22,057 nt of DNA from NCBI GenBank assembly GCA_964518405.1, contig CAZFGB010000218.1, forward strand, positions 1 through 22,057, read 5' to 3'. This document shows positions 1-6,676 of the stretch, in pieces. The DNA is from VXNE01 sp964518405 (GTDB lineage: Bacteria > Pseudomonadota > Gammaproteobacteria > Pseudomonadales > Azotimanducaceae). A model generated the notes under the pieces. That model was given only the letters and a program-made list of their open reading frames with translations. It did not search any database and was not told the origin of the DNA. The stretch's first letter is position 1; every line of letters begins with the position of its first letter. Made by a program: the position numbers and the translations under genes.

Positions 1-115
1 CCGTTGTTTCGCCCATCCCACCCATCCCGCATCCCGTCGATCTTGCCGCCGGCGCGGTAAGTCCGACAATCTGAGCCCCGGACATTCGGGGATCGCCCTG
101 TTTGAGGAGCCCATC
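1..115 (+). promoter_or_regulatory. Leader of the enolase-superfamily gene
   Basis: No coding sequence is recognisable here. A Shine-Dalgarno sequence GAGGAG lies at 104-109, six bases before the ATG at 116, and fixes that start. A small perfect inverted repeat, CCCCG (76-80) and CGGGG (87-91) with a 6-base loop, sits just before it and could be a leader hairpin or an operator half-site pair. I see no convincing -35/-10 pair. Confidence 0.4.
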
Positions 116-1231
116 ATGAAAATCACCGACATTCGTACGGCTGTTGTCCGCGTACCCATCGAACGACCCACCGCTATCGCCACGCGCCAGCTCGGCGCGC
201 GGGAATACATCCTGGTCTGGATCGACAACGATGCCGGCCAGACGGGAGTCGGGTATACCTACGCCGGCACGGTGGGCGGCGCGGCGACGTACGAGTTCAT
301 GCGAGAAGCGTTTCACCCGCTGTTGATCGGGCGGGATCCGCGGCTCATCGAGCGCCATTGGGCCGCGATGTACCAGGAAGTGCTGCTGGCCGGACGGCGC
401 GGCGCCGCCCTGCGCGCGATCTCGGCGGTCGACATCGCGCTCTGGGACCTGCTCGGCAAGATCGCGGGGCTGCCGCTCTATCGTCTCCTCGGCGGCTGGG
501 CCGACGAGGTGCCGGCGTATGCCTCCGGCGGTTACTACCGTCCCGGCGATCCGCTCGAAAACGTCCGCGACGAAGTCCTGTTCTACAAGGCGCTCGGTTT
601 CACCGATTTCAAGATCAAGGTCGGCGGCGCCGCCTTCGACGTCGATGTCGACCGGGTACGCACCGCCAGGGATACGATCGGGCCAGGCAGCCGCCTGGCG
701 CTCGACGCCAACAACGCGTGGCGCTGGCCTTTCGAGGCCATCGCGTTCGCGCGGGCGGTAGAGGACTGCGATATCTGGTGGCTGGAAGAACCGCTCTCCC
801 CGGACGACATCGCCGGCCATGCAGAGATCGCCCGCACGCTCGAAACGCCGGTGGCGACGGGGGAGATCCATGCGACCCGGTGGGACTTCCGCGACCTTAT
901 TGCGCAACAGGCAGCGGACATCCTGCAACCCGACGCCAACGTGCTGGGCGGCATCGGCGAATGGATGAAGGTGGCCCACACCGCCGCCTCCTTCAATCTG
1001 CCGGTGGCGCCGCACTGGCACGCGAACGTGCACGCCCACCTGGTGGCGGCAGCGCACAACAGCATCACGGTGGAGTATTTCGCGCTCGAGCAGGACATCT
1101 ACAACTTCGAGCGCCTGGTGACGCCGGAGACGCGCCTCAAGGTCAAGGACGGCCGCATCCCGCTGCCTCGGGGGTCCGGCATCGGGATCGAACTCGACGC
1201 GCAGGCCGTCGACCGCTGGCGCGCAGACTGA
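116..1231 (+). CDS. Mandelate racemase/muconate lactonizing enzyme family protein (enolase superfamily, probable acid-sugar dehydratase)
   Basis: This is a 371-residue, full-length member of the enolase superfamily. These enzymes abstract a proton alpha to a carboxylate and stabilise the enolate with Mg2+. The N-terminal capping domain runs to about residue 120 and the TIM-barrel follows. Visible barrel motifs are a KxK pair (K166, K168), metal-ligand regions LALDANN (D198), WLEEP (E224/E225) and ATGE (E250), QPD (D273), and APHWH (H300). A KxK lysine plus a His-Asp dyad (D273/H300) is the signature of the mandelate racemase group, so acid-sugar dehydration or epimerisation is likely. The substrate cannot be read from sequence. 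The start is supported by GAGGAG six bases upstream. The gene stands alone on the + strand and faces the converging methyltransferase remnant. Neighbouring Gfo/Idh/MocA oxidoreductases suggest sugar or sugar-acid catabolism, which is inference. Confidence 0.9.
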   Translation: MKITDIRTAVVRVPIERPTAIATRQLGAREYILVWIDNDAGQTGVGYTYAGTVGGAATYEFMREAFHPLLIGRDPRLIERHWAAMYQEVLLAGRRGAALRAISAVDIALWDLLGKIAGLPLYRLLGGWADEVPAYASGGYYRPGDPLENVRDEVLFYKALGFTDFKIKVGGAAFDVDVDRVRTARDTIGPGSRLALDANNAWRWPFEAIAFARAVEDCDIWWLEEPLSPDDIAGHAEIARTLETPVATGEIHATRWDFRDLIAQQAADILQPDANVLGGIGEWMKVAHTAASFNLPVAPHWHANVHAHLVAAAHNSITVEYFALEQDIYNFERLVTPETRLKVKDGRIPLPRGSGIGIELDAQAVDRWRAD

Positions 1232-1285
1232 CGGCGCAACTTCGGGTCGCTCGCCCCGCGACCGGCCTTCGCCGTCGAGGCCCGG

Positions 1286-1761
1286 CTACCCTTCCTCGAT
1301 CGCCGACAGGCTATGCTTTCGGGGTTCCTGCTTTCTTCGCGCGACCATGCGTGTGAATCCCAGGTTCCTGCCCGCGTCCACGCGCAGCATCTCGACGTGC
1401 GAGACCTCCCCGCGCCACTCCCCCGACACCGGGGGAATACGCGGTCCTTGAGACCCGCTTCCCGGATTCGCTCCCAGTTATCGCTGGCCGGAACCCACAG
1501 ATCCGTCGCCCATACCTGCAGGTCAAACTCTTTCGCGAGAAATATGGAGCTGATGGCCATGCCGCAGCCGAGGTCCAGGACGCGCATCCCCGGCTTGAGG
1601 TCCATCACCTGGCTCAAGGACTCGGTCAGCCACAGGACGTTCGGTCCCATCATGTGCCTGATTGTCCAGTCGACGTCGTACTTCGCCGACCGGGGAAACG
1701 CAGCCGGCCTGAAAGCCCTGGTCAACTCTTCCCGGTTCGCCTGCACCTCGTCGATATCCAA
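1286..1761 (-). pseudogene. SAM-dependent methyltransferase, broken by internal deletion and frameshift
   Basis: Two pieces of one class I methyltransferase lie in different frames. The N-terminal piece (1761 down to about 1435) carries the SAM-binding motif I VLDLGCGMA followed by an acidic strand region (VWATDLW). The C-terminal piece (about 1435 down to the TAG at 1286-1288) reads SGEWRGEVSHVEMLRVDAG and then GRNLGFTRMVARRK, which resembles the usual end of this methyltransferase group. Full-length relatives have roughly 250-270 residues; here about 108 plus 46 remain. About 100 residues of the catalytic core (motifs II-IV, substrate pocket) are therefore gone and the frame changes at the junction. 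The only in-frame start I see is a TTG (1761-1759) inside the T-tract of the upstream terminator, so expression is unlikely. Family assignment is firm; loss of function is inferred from the deletion. Confidence 0.8.
1420..1435. repeat. Hairpin at the methyltransferase deletion junction
   Basis: A perfect 6-bp inverted repeat CCCCCG / CGGGGG with a 4-base loop (ACAC) sits where the two methyltransferase frames meet. A GC hairpin can promote polymerase slippage or deletion, so it may mark the break point. That link is inference. Confidence 0.5.
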
Positions 1762-1800
1762 AAAAAAGCTCCAGCCCCGGACTTGGGCCGGGGCTGGAGC
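1760..1800 (-). terminator. Rho-independent terminator of the acetoacetate decarboxylase-like gene
   Basis: Read on the - strand, a perfect 13-bp stem GCTCCAGCCCCGG / CCGGGGCTGGAGC (1800-1788 and 1780-1768) with a 7-base loop is followed at once by eight T residues (1767-1760). It lies 20 bases after the stop codon of the gene at 1821-2717, as expected for an intrinsic terminator. It also separates that gene from the methyltransferase remnant, whose apparent TTG start overlaps the T-tract. Confidence 0.93.
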
Positions 1801-1820
1801 CTGGGTTCAGCAAGAACTGC

Positions 1821-2717
1821 CTATTTGGCAGGCGTGCTCTTGACCTTGATCATTCCGCTGGTTCCGCCTCCAAGGCGAATCGACCGCTGCCAGACGCCGG
1901 GCGTCACGCAGTTTTCCGGAATCAGGCCGGCGTGCCGGTCTTCGGGCCGGAAGTAGGTCTTGATCAGGCCCGGCTCCCATTCCGCGAAATAGGTGTCCGC
2001 AGGATTTCTCGGACCGCCCCGTCCCTGCCGGATCAGTTGCATGCCGCCGCCCTTGACGTGGAAGGAACAGGTATTGCCTCCCTCGGTGCCTCGATCCCTG
2101 AGCTCTTGAATGGTGTCTTCATCGACGCCGCCCGGGGTGAAGTCCATGGACAGTCGGACCTTGCCCTCGTAGATGATCTCGGACCGGTCGTGCTCCACCG
2201 TCATCTCATCGCACACGTACTTGGGCCATCCCCAGACGTTGCCTTCCACGGCGGTATAGAAGTTCGGCACCGGCACGCTGATCACCAGCCAGGATTCGAG
2301 CCCGTCGGGGCACTTGGCCTTGACCATCACCCGGCCTTCCATGAAGTTGACCGGCTCCCGGTTCATGTCCCAGTAGGAGACCATCACCTCCGGCTTGTCC
2401 GGCATCGTCAGCGGCGGATACATGTACGACTCGTAAAGTTCGAGGTCGGCAGGCTCGATGACGGTGGTGTGGCCGAATGTGCCCTCTCCCCGCTTGGCCA
2501 TTTCCTCGGCTTCCTCCACCGTGAGCCTCTTGCTCGGCGCACGCGGTAGATCCATGTTCACTATTTCGTCGCGGTCATCGTCGTCGATCCACCGGGCGAC
2601 GTTTTCGACCAGGATTCTGGCCAGGATCTCTCGATCCATCTCTGTCTTTATCCCGCCCCTTGTCATCTGCTTGCCGCCGGCATGCTTTTCGGGGGGGTAG
2701 GTAACGATCTTGCCCAT
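1821..2717 (-). CDS. Acetoacetate decarboxylase family protein
   Basis: The product has 298 residues and matches the acetoacetate decarboxylase (ADC) fold, whose members decarboxylate beta-keto acids or act as hydratases or aldolases through a lysine Schiff base. The core runs from about residue 90 to the end and includes the segment FMEGRVMVKAKCPDG and the hallmark VWGWPKY (162-167). The lysine in that Pro-Lys motif (K166) corresponds to the Schiff-base lysine. In classical ADC a second lysine follows directly; here it is Y167, so the pKa-tuning pair is absent and the reaction may not be acetoacetate decarboxylation. The protein is about 50 residues longer than clostridial ADC, with an acidic N-terminal extension. 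The start at 2717 is supported by GAGGAGG at 2722-2728. It is divergent from the Gfo/Idh/MocA operon and closed by the terminator at 1760-1800. Confidence 0.85.
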   Translation of the reverse strand: MGKIVTYPPEKHAGGKQMTRGGIKTEMDREILARILVENVARWIDDDDRDEIVNMDLPRAPSKRLTVEEAEEMAKRGEGTFGHTTVIEPADLELYESYMYPPLTMPDKPEVMVSYWDMNREPVNFMEGRVMVKAKCPDGLESWLVISVPVPNFYTAVEGNVWGWPKYVCDEMTVEHDRSEIIYEGKVRLSMDFTPGGVDEDTIQELRDRGTEGGNTCSFHVKGGGMQLIRQGRGGPRNPADTYFAEWEPGLIKTYFRPEDRHAGLIPENCVTPGVWQRSIRLGGGTSGMIKVKSTPAK

Positions 2718-2946
2718 TTGGCCTCCTCAGCCCTCAATTCGACTTAATTGGCTTAATTCTGCCGCGGCACGGCATTCCGTGTCACTCCGACCGCATAGCT
2801 TAACCCGAATTCTCGGCGAAGCGACACCATCAGGGGAAATCCGCAACCTGGCAACCTGCGCCATGGAACGATGAAGCACCGGTCCCCGAGCCAAAATCGG
2901 GTACTCTAATTCGGCCACGGACATCGTGCAGGGGAATGGAGCAACC
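2718..2946. promoter_or_regulatory. Divergent promoter region between the ADC-like gene and the oxidoreductase operon
   Basis: This 229-bp gap must hold promoters for both directions. It is locally AT-richer near the ADC-like side, where CTTAATT occurs twice nine bases apart (2743-2749 and 2752-2758). Closer to the + strand operon, an imperfect inverted repeat GTCCCCGA / TCGGGTAC (2882-2889 and 2897-2904, 7 of 8 paired, 7-base loop) precedes the first oxidoreductase gene. Either could be a regulator site; no regulator gene is next to them. No coding sequence is recognisable. Confidence 0.4.
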
Positions 2947-4047
2947 ATGGCCGCGCCACTGAAAGTCGGCATGCTGGGCACCCGCGGCATCGCGAGAAAC
3001 CACATGACTCCCTACCTCACGCATACCGACCAGGTGCGGATGACGGCGGTATGCGACATGGTGGAGCCGCTCGCGCGCGAGTACGCGAAGGACGCGGGCG
3101 TCGAAGACGTCTACACGGATTTCGACGACATGTTGGCGAACGCCGACATCGACGCCGTGGACATCTGCACCAATCACGCGGCGCACGCGCCATGCACCAT
3201 TGCAGCAGTGCAGGCGGGCAAGCACGTCCTCGTCGAAAAGGCCATGGCGAACACGCTGCGGGCCTGCCGCGACATGGTCGAAGCCGCCGACAAGGCGGGC
3301 GTGACGCTGATGATCGCCCATCAACTGCGGCATTCCCGTGAAGCCAACGCCGTAAAACGGTTCATCGACGAGGGCCGCCTCGGGGATATCCAGGCGGTTC
3401 GCACCCACGTCACCATGGGCGGCCCGAAGAGAGGCTGGATGTGCGATGCGGCGCCGGGCGGCGGCGTCCTGCAGCTCAACTCCATCCATCACATCGACCT
3501 GCTGCGCTACTACGTCGGCAACGTGAAGCGCGTGATGGGGGTCTGCAAGTCCTCGCAGTCCCACATGGTCAACGGCGCCGAAGACCTGGTCGCCGCCACC
3601 CTCGAGTTGGAGAGCGGCGCGATCGGCGGGCTGTTCGCAAGCTGGACGACCGAAATGACCCCCGAGAGAGCGGCCTACCTGTTGTTCGGCACCAAGGGCA
3701 CGGTGCACTCGACTCCACCGTACAACCCCAGGAGCCGAGAAAGCCCGACCTCTCATTTCGGCACGATCATGCATGCGCTCAAGGATCCCGACGAGAACCT
3801 CGACCGACGCAACGATGCCGATCTGCAAAGGTTGAGGCATCCGCCTTTCGATGTCCTTCCCACCAGGGAAGCCGATCAACCGACGGTGAACCTGTTCGTC
3901 AACGAGGTCCTGCACTTTGCGGAGTGCTGCGCGACAGGCAAGGAGCCCACCAGCAGCGGCCGGGACAACATAGAGTCGATGAAGGTGGTCTTCGCCATCT
4001 ACGAATCGTCGCGGACCGGCAAGGCGGTCGACCTGGCCGATCTCTAA
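2947..4047 (+). CDS. Gfo/Idh/MocA family oxidoreductase, paralog 1
   Basis: This 366-residue NAD(P)-dependent oxidoreductase acts on sugars, inositols or related alcohols in family members. A Rossmann domain comes first, then a Gfo/Idh/MocA C-terminal beta-sheet domain. Visible motifs are the nucleotide-binding loop VGMLGTRGIA (residues 7-16), DICTNHAAHAP (72-82), the EKP-like VEKAMAN (EKA at 97-99), and SIHHIDLLRYY near 179-189. R13 replaces a glycine of the usual G-x-G-G loop that paralogs 2 and 3 retain, so cofactor binding may differ. The ATG at 2947 is preferred over an in-frame GTG at 2926 because GGAG lies just before it and homology to the paralogs begins there. It is the first gene of a three-gene + operon, 36 bp before a close paralog. 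Confidence 0.92.
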   Translation: MAAPLKVGMLGTRGIARNHMTPYLTHTDQVRMTAVCDMVEPLAREYAKDAGVEDVYTDFDDMLANADIDAVDICTNHAAHAPCTIAAVQAGKHVLVEKAMANTLRACRDMVEAADKAGVTLMIAHQLRHSREANAVKRFIDEGRLGDIQAVRTHVTMGGPKRGWMCDAAPGGGVLQLNSIHHIDLLRYYVGNVKRVMGVCKSSQSHMVNGAEDLVAATLELESGAIGGLFASWTTEMTPERAAYLLFGTKGTVHSTPPYNPRSRESPTSHFGTIMHALKDPDENLDRRNDADLQRLRHPPFDVLPTREADQPTVNLFVNEVLHFAECCATGKEPTSSGRDNIESMKVVFAIYESSRTGKAVDLADL

Positions 4048-4083
4048 CGGACGACATACAAGACGCAGGGAGACGAAAGGAAC

Positions 4084-5199
4084 ATGTCCACACCACTGAA
4101 AGTCGGCCTGCTGGGCTGCGGCGGCATTTCGCGGGTACACATGACCCCCTACCTCACGCATCCCGACCGCGTGCGTCTCACCGCTGTATGCGACATGGTG
4201 GAATCGCTCGCCCGGAACTATGCGAAAGACGCGGGCGTCGATGCCGTATACACCGATCTCGACGACATGCTGCACAACGCCGATATCGATGCGATCGATA
4301 TCTGCACCAATCACGCGGCGCACGCCCCCATCACCATTGCCGCCGCGCGAGCGGGCAAGCACGTGCTCGTCGAGAAGGCGATGGCGAACACGCTGCAGGC
4401 CTGCCGCGACATGATCGAAGAAACCGACAAGGCGGGAGTGACCCTGATGATCGCCCACCACCTGCGTCACTCGCGCGAAGCCACTGCGGTGAAGCGGTTC
4501 ATCGACGGGGGGAACCTCGGCGAGATCCAAGCGGTTCGCACCCACGTGACCATGGGCGGCGGCGGAGGTGGACGCGGAGGCAAGAGGTGGAGCAGCGACT
4601 TCAATATGGGCGGCGGCGTCCTGATGCTCAATTCCATCCACCACATCGATCTGCTGCGCTACTACATCGGAAACGTCACTCGGGTGATGGCGGTTCGGAA
4701 GACCGCCCAGCCGCACATGATCAACGGCGCCGAAGACCTGTGCGCCGCGACCCTTGAGTTCGAGAACGGCGCGATCGGCGGACTGTTCGCAAGCTGGACC
4801 ACCAACGAGACCCCCGAAAGGGCGGCCTACCTGATCTTCGGCAGCAAGGGCACGCTGCACTCGACTTCACCGGAGAACCCCAGAAGCAGCGCAAGCCCGA
4901 TCCCGCATTTCGGCACCATCAAGTACGCCCTCAAGGATCCGGACGAAGATCTCGACTTCCGCGACGATGATGACCTGCAACAGCTGCTGCATCCGCCTTT
5001 CGATCCGCTTTCCACCATCGAGGCGGATCAACCGACCGCCAACTTCTTCGTTAACGAGATCCTCTACTTCGCGGACTGCTGCAAAACGGGCAAGGAACCC
5101 ACGAGCAGCGGCCGCGACAACATCGAGTCGATGAAAGTGCTCTTCGCCATGTACGAGTCCTCCCGAACCGGAAGGGCCGTCGACCTGGCTGATCTCTGA
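4084..5199 (+). CDS. Gfo/Idh/MocA family oxidoreductase, paralog 2
   Basis: This 371-residue protein is closely similar to paralog 1 along its whole length (for example MTPYLTH, TNHAAHAP, EKAMANTL, SSGRDNIESMKV), so the pair is a tandem duplication. The cofactor loop VGLLGCGGIS is intact. A glycine-rich run with six consecutive Gly (around residue 160) replaces the shorter GGPKRG of paralog 1; it follows the strand leaving the Rossmann domain and probably forms a flexible loop near the active site. GGGAG at 4068-4072 is the best Shine-Dalgarno match. The stop codon overlaps an ATG of the next frame (TGATG at 5197-5201), which ties it to the dioxygenase gene. The substrate is unknown; shared context suggests the two paralogs act in one pathway or form a hetero-oligomer, which is inference. 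Confidence 0.92.
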   Translation: MSTPLKVGLLGCGGISRVHMTPYLTHPDRVRLTAVCDMVESLARNYAKDAGVDAVYTDLDDMLHNADIDAIDICTNHAAHAPITIAAARAGKHVLVEKAMANTLQACRDMIEETDKAGVTLMIAHHLRHSREATAVKRFIDGGNLGEIQAVRTHVTMGGGGGGRGGKRWSSDFNMGGGVLMLNSIHHIDLLRYYIGNVTRVMAVRKTAQPHMINGAEDLCAATLEFENGAIGGLFASWTTNETPERAAYLIFGSKGTLHSTSPENPRSSASPIPHFGTIKYALKDPDEDLDFRDDDDLQQLLHPPFDPLSTIEADQPTANFFVNEILYFADCCKTGKEPTSSGRDNIESMKVLFAMYESSRTGRAVDLADL

Positions 5200-5231
5200 T
5201 GGGCAGCGCCACAAAGGAGGGAGTCAAGGCA

Positions 5232-6137
5232 ATGGACTTCGGCGAGTTCGCGGCCACGGAAGCCATCAATCCAGCCTACAACCGAATCAAGGAACTTGAC
5301 CTCGAAAGCCACGTGTTCGACATCGAAACTTACGGCTTCACCGTCGTGCCGCCCGAGAAAGTGGCGTCGCGGGAGTTCTTCGAACGCGTCCGGGAGACGG
5401 TGTTGCGGATCGCCCGGAACAGGACCGGCGTGGATCTGCAACTGGACCGCAACGGCAGCGCCGGCAATATCGAGACCGCGGCGCGAAGCAAGCATCAGTT
5501 CCTGTTGTTCTGCCTGCTGTCGGAAGACCCGATTTTCGAAGAATGGGTTTTGAACCCGACATTCAACACCTTCGCGGACTACTTCATGCGGGGCCAGTAC
5601 CAGTTGTCGAACCTGGGTTCGTTCGTCAAGTGGAAAGGCGGTCCCGAGAGCCTCGGCCTGCACGCCGACGGCGGGACCAACCAGGACGGCCGCATGCCTT
5701 CCTGCGGCGATGTCTTCAACTCGGTCTGGGCCCTCACGGACTACAGCCTGGAACACGGCGCCATCGCAATGGTTCCAGGCAGCCACAAACTTTGCCGCCT
5801 GCCCGTCGAGTGCGAAGGCGAAGACGTTGCAGTTCCGGTGGAAGCCCCGGAGGGCTCGCTCATCCTCTGGCACGGCAATACGTGGCACGGCGCCTATCCG
5901 AAGAGGACCGACGGGCTGCGGTTGAACCTCACCACCTACGTGTGCAACAAGCGCCTGAAGCCGCAAGAGGACTTCCTCGCCAACGTGACCCAGGAGATGC
6001 TGGACCGCAACCCGGTGGAATTCGCGCACCTGGTGGGCGCCGACGACTGGATGGGCTGGACGGACTCGCAGGGACCCCGCTACAAGTACACCCGGCTCAA
6101 CACCCCGTTGGGCGCAATCAACAAGAACGTCTATTGA
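5232..6137 (+). CDS. Phytanoyl-CoA dioxygenase (PhyH) family protein, copy 1
   Basis: This is a 301-residue Fe(II)/2-oxoglutarate-dependent oxygenase of the PhyH family. These enzymes hydroxylate, demethylate or otherwise oxidise small molecules, coupled to 2-oxoglutarate decarboxylation. The iron triad is readable: H144-x-D146 in GLHADGG and H219 in NTWHG, with R230 in DGLRLNL as the 2-oxoglutarate-binding arginine. An upstream in-frame ATG at 5199 overlaps the previous stop codon (TGATG) and would add 11 residues. I prefer 5232 because AAGGAGGG (5214-5221) lies 10 bases before it and the family core starts nearby. Either start makes it the third gene of the operon after the two oxidoreductases, suggesting oxidation steps on one substrate. 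The C-terminus (Tyr-Lys-Tyr, then IN and KNVY) is intact. Confidence 0.88.
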   Translation: MDFGEFAATEAINPAYNRIKELDLESHVFDIETYGFTVVPPEKVASREFFERVRETVLRIARNRTGVDLQLDRNGSAGNIETAARSKHQFLLFCLLSEDPIFEEWVLNPTFNTFADYFMRGQYQLSNLGSFVKWKGGPESLGLHADGGTNQDGRMPSCGDVFNSVWALTDYSLEHGAIAMVPGSHKLCRLPVECEGEDVAVPVEAPEGSLILWHGNTWHGAYPKRTDGLRLNLTTYVCNKRLKPQEDFLANVTQEMLDRNPVEFAHLVGADDWMGWTDSQGPRYKYTRLNTPLGAINKNVY

Positions 6138-6180
6138 GGCGGTCGGGCGGATTCACCGCCACGCACGCATTGCTCCCCTT

Positions 6181-6549
6181 TCAGGCGTGCGCCGATTGTG
6201 CGGATTCCGCGTCGGCGTGCGGCGCCATCGGGGCCAAGTGCGGCGCGACCGCGTTGTAAAGCCCAAGCGCGGTGATCAACGCCAGGACCAGGAAGACGTA
6301 CCTGCCCTGCGTTTCAAATCTCTCGCTCAACGCACCGAACTTGGCGTCCAACGCGTCGACCTTGGCATCGACCTTGGCGATCTCGCCCCTCAACTCGTCC
6401 ACGGCGCGGTCGAGGTCCTGCTTGGTCGCGACGCTGCCGGCGAGTTCGTCGTTGAGCGCGCGCGACATGGCTTCCGCCTGCCGGGTCTCCACCCCGGCCG
6501 CCTTCAACCGGTCGGCGTAGCGCAAGGCGTCGATCACGGAGGGTTCCAT
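6181..6549 (-). CDS. DUF1640-like coiled-coil membrane protein
   Basis: This 122-residue protein has the layout of small DUF1640/CCDC90-type proteins. An N-terminal helix (IDALRYADRLKAAGVETRQA) is followed by a coiled coil (about residues 40-80, starting ATKQDLDRAVDELR with heptads of Val/Leu/Ala) and one transmembrane segment near residues 84-102 (YVFLVLALITALGLY). A short Ala/His-rich tail ends it. In bacteria this family is common, often near mobile or toxin-antitoxin regions, and has no established function. No strong ribosome site precedes the ATG at 6549. It converges with the PhyH gene ending at 6137. Identification rests on architecture and the ATKxDLxxA motif. Confidence 0.72.
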   Translation of the reverse strand: MEPSVIDALRYADRLKAAGVETRQAEAMSRALNDELAGSVATKQDLDRAVDELRGEIAKVDAKVDALDAKFGALSERFETQGRYVFLVLALITALGLYNAVAPHLAPMAPHADAESAQSAHA

Positions 6550-6599
6550 CGTTGCTGATTTTTCCGCCGACGCGAAGATACCACTATGGCGAACCTCTC

Positions 6600-6676
6600 A
6601 TCCGATGTATGTAGGACAACCGCCATTCCGCGCGACGAAACGGCTGTCGGCGTGGATTCCGGCACAGGCAGGCTCA
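6600..6676 (-). repeat. Degenerate copy of a dispersed PAxAGIHADSRF-type intergenic repeat
   Basis: Between the DUF1640-like gene and PhyH copy 2, the - strand reads, from the PhyH stop codon onward, EPACAGIHADSRF and then VARNGGCPTYIG before a stop. This resembles the pseudo-peptide (PAxAGIHxDSRFRGNDG) produced by a dispersed intergenic repeat found in many proteobacterial genomes, including dRS3-like elements. The copy is diverged and abuts the TGA of the PhyH gene. It is not likely to be translated as a protein. The match is from memory of the motif. Confidence 0.5.

Noticed and set aside
1245..1263. Hairpin GGTCGC/GCGACC after the enolase-superfamily gene as a terminator
   Set aside because: Only 6 bp with no T-tract; typical of chance in this GC-rich DNA.
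2830..4860. A 676-residue open frame on the - strand across the two oxidoreductase genes
   Set aside because: It is antisense to two well-supported paralogs, has no domain pattern, and its internal repetition simply mirrors the tandem duplication.
6138..6160. Hairpin between the converging PhyH copy 1 and the DUF1640-like gene as a terminator
   Set aside because: Competing 5-6 bp GGCGG/CCGCC pairings with no T-tract on either strand; too weak to call.
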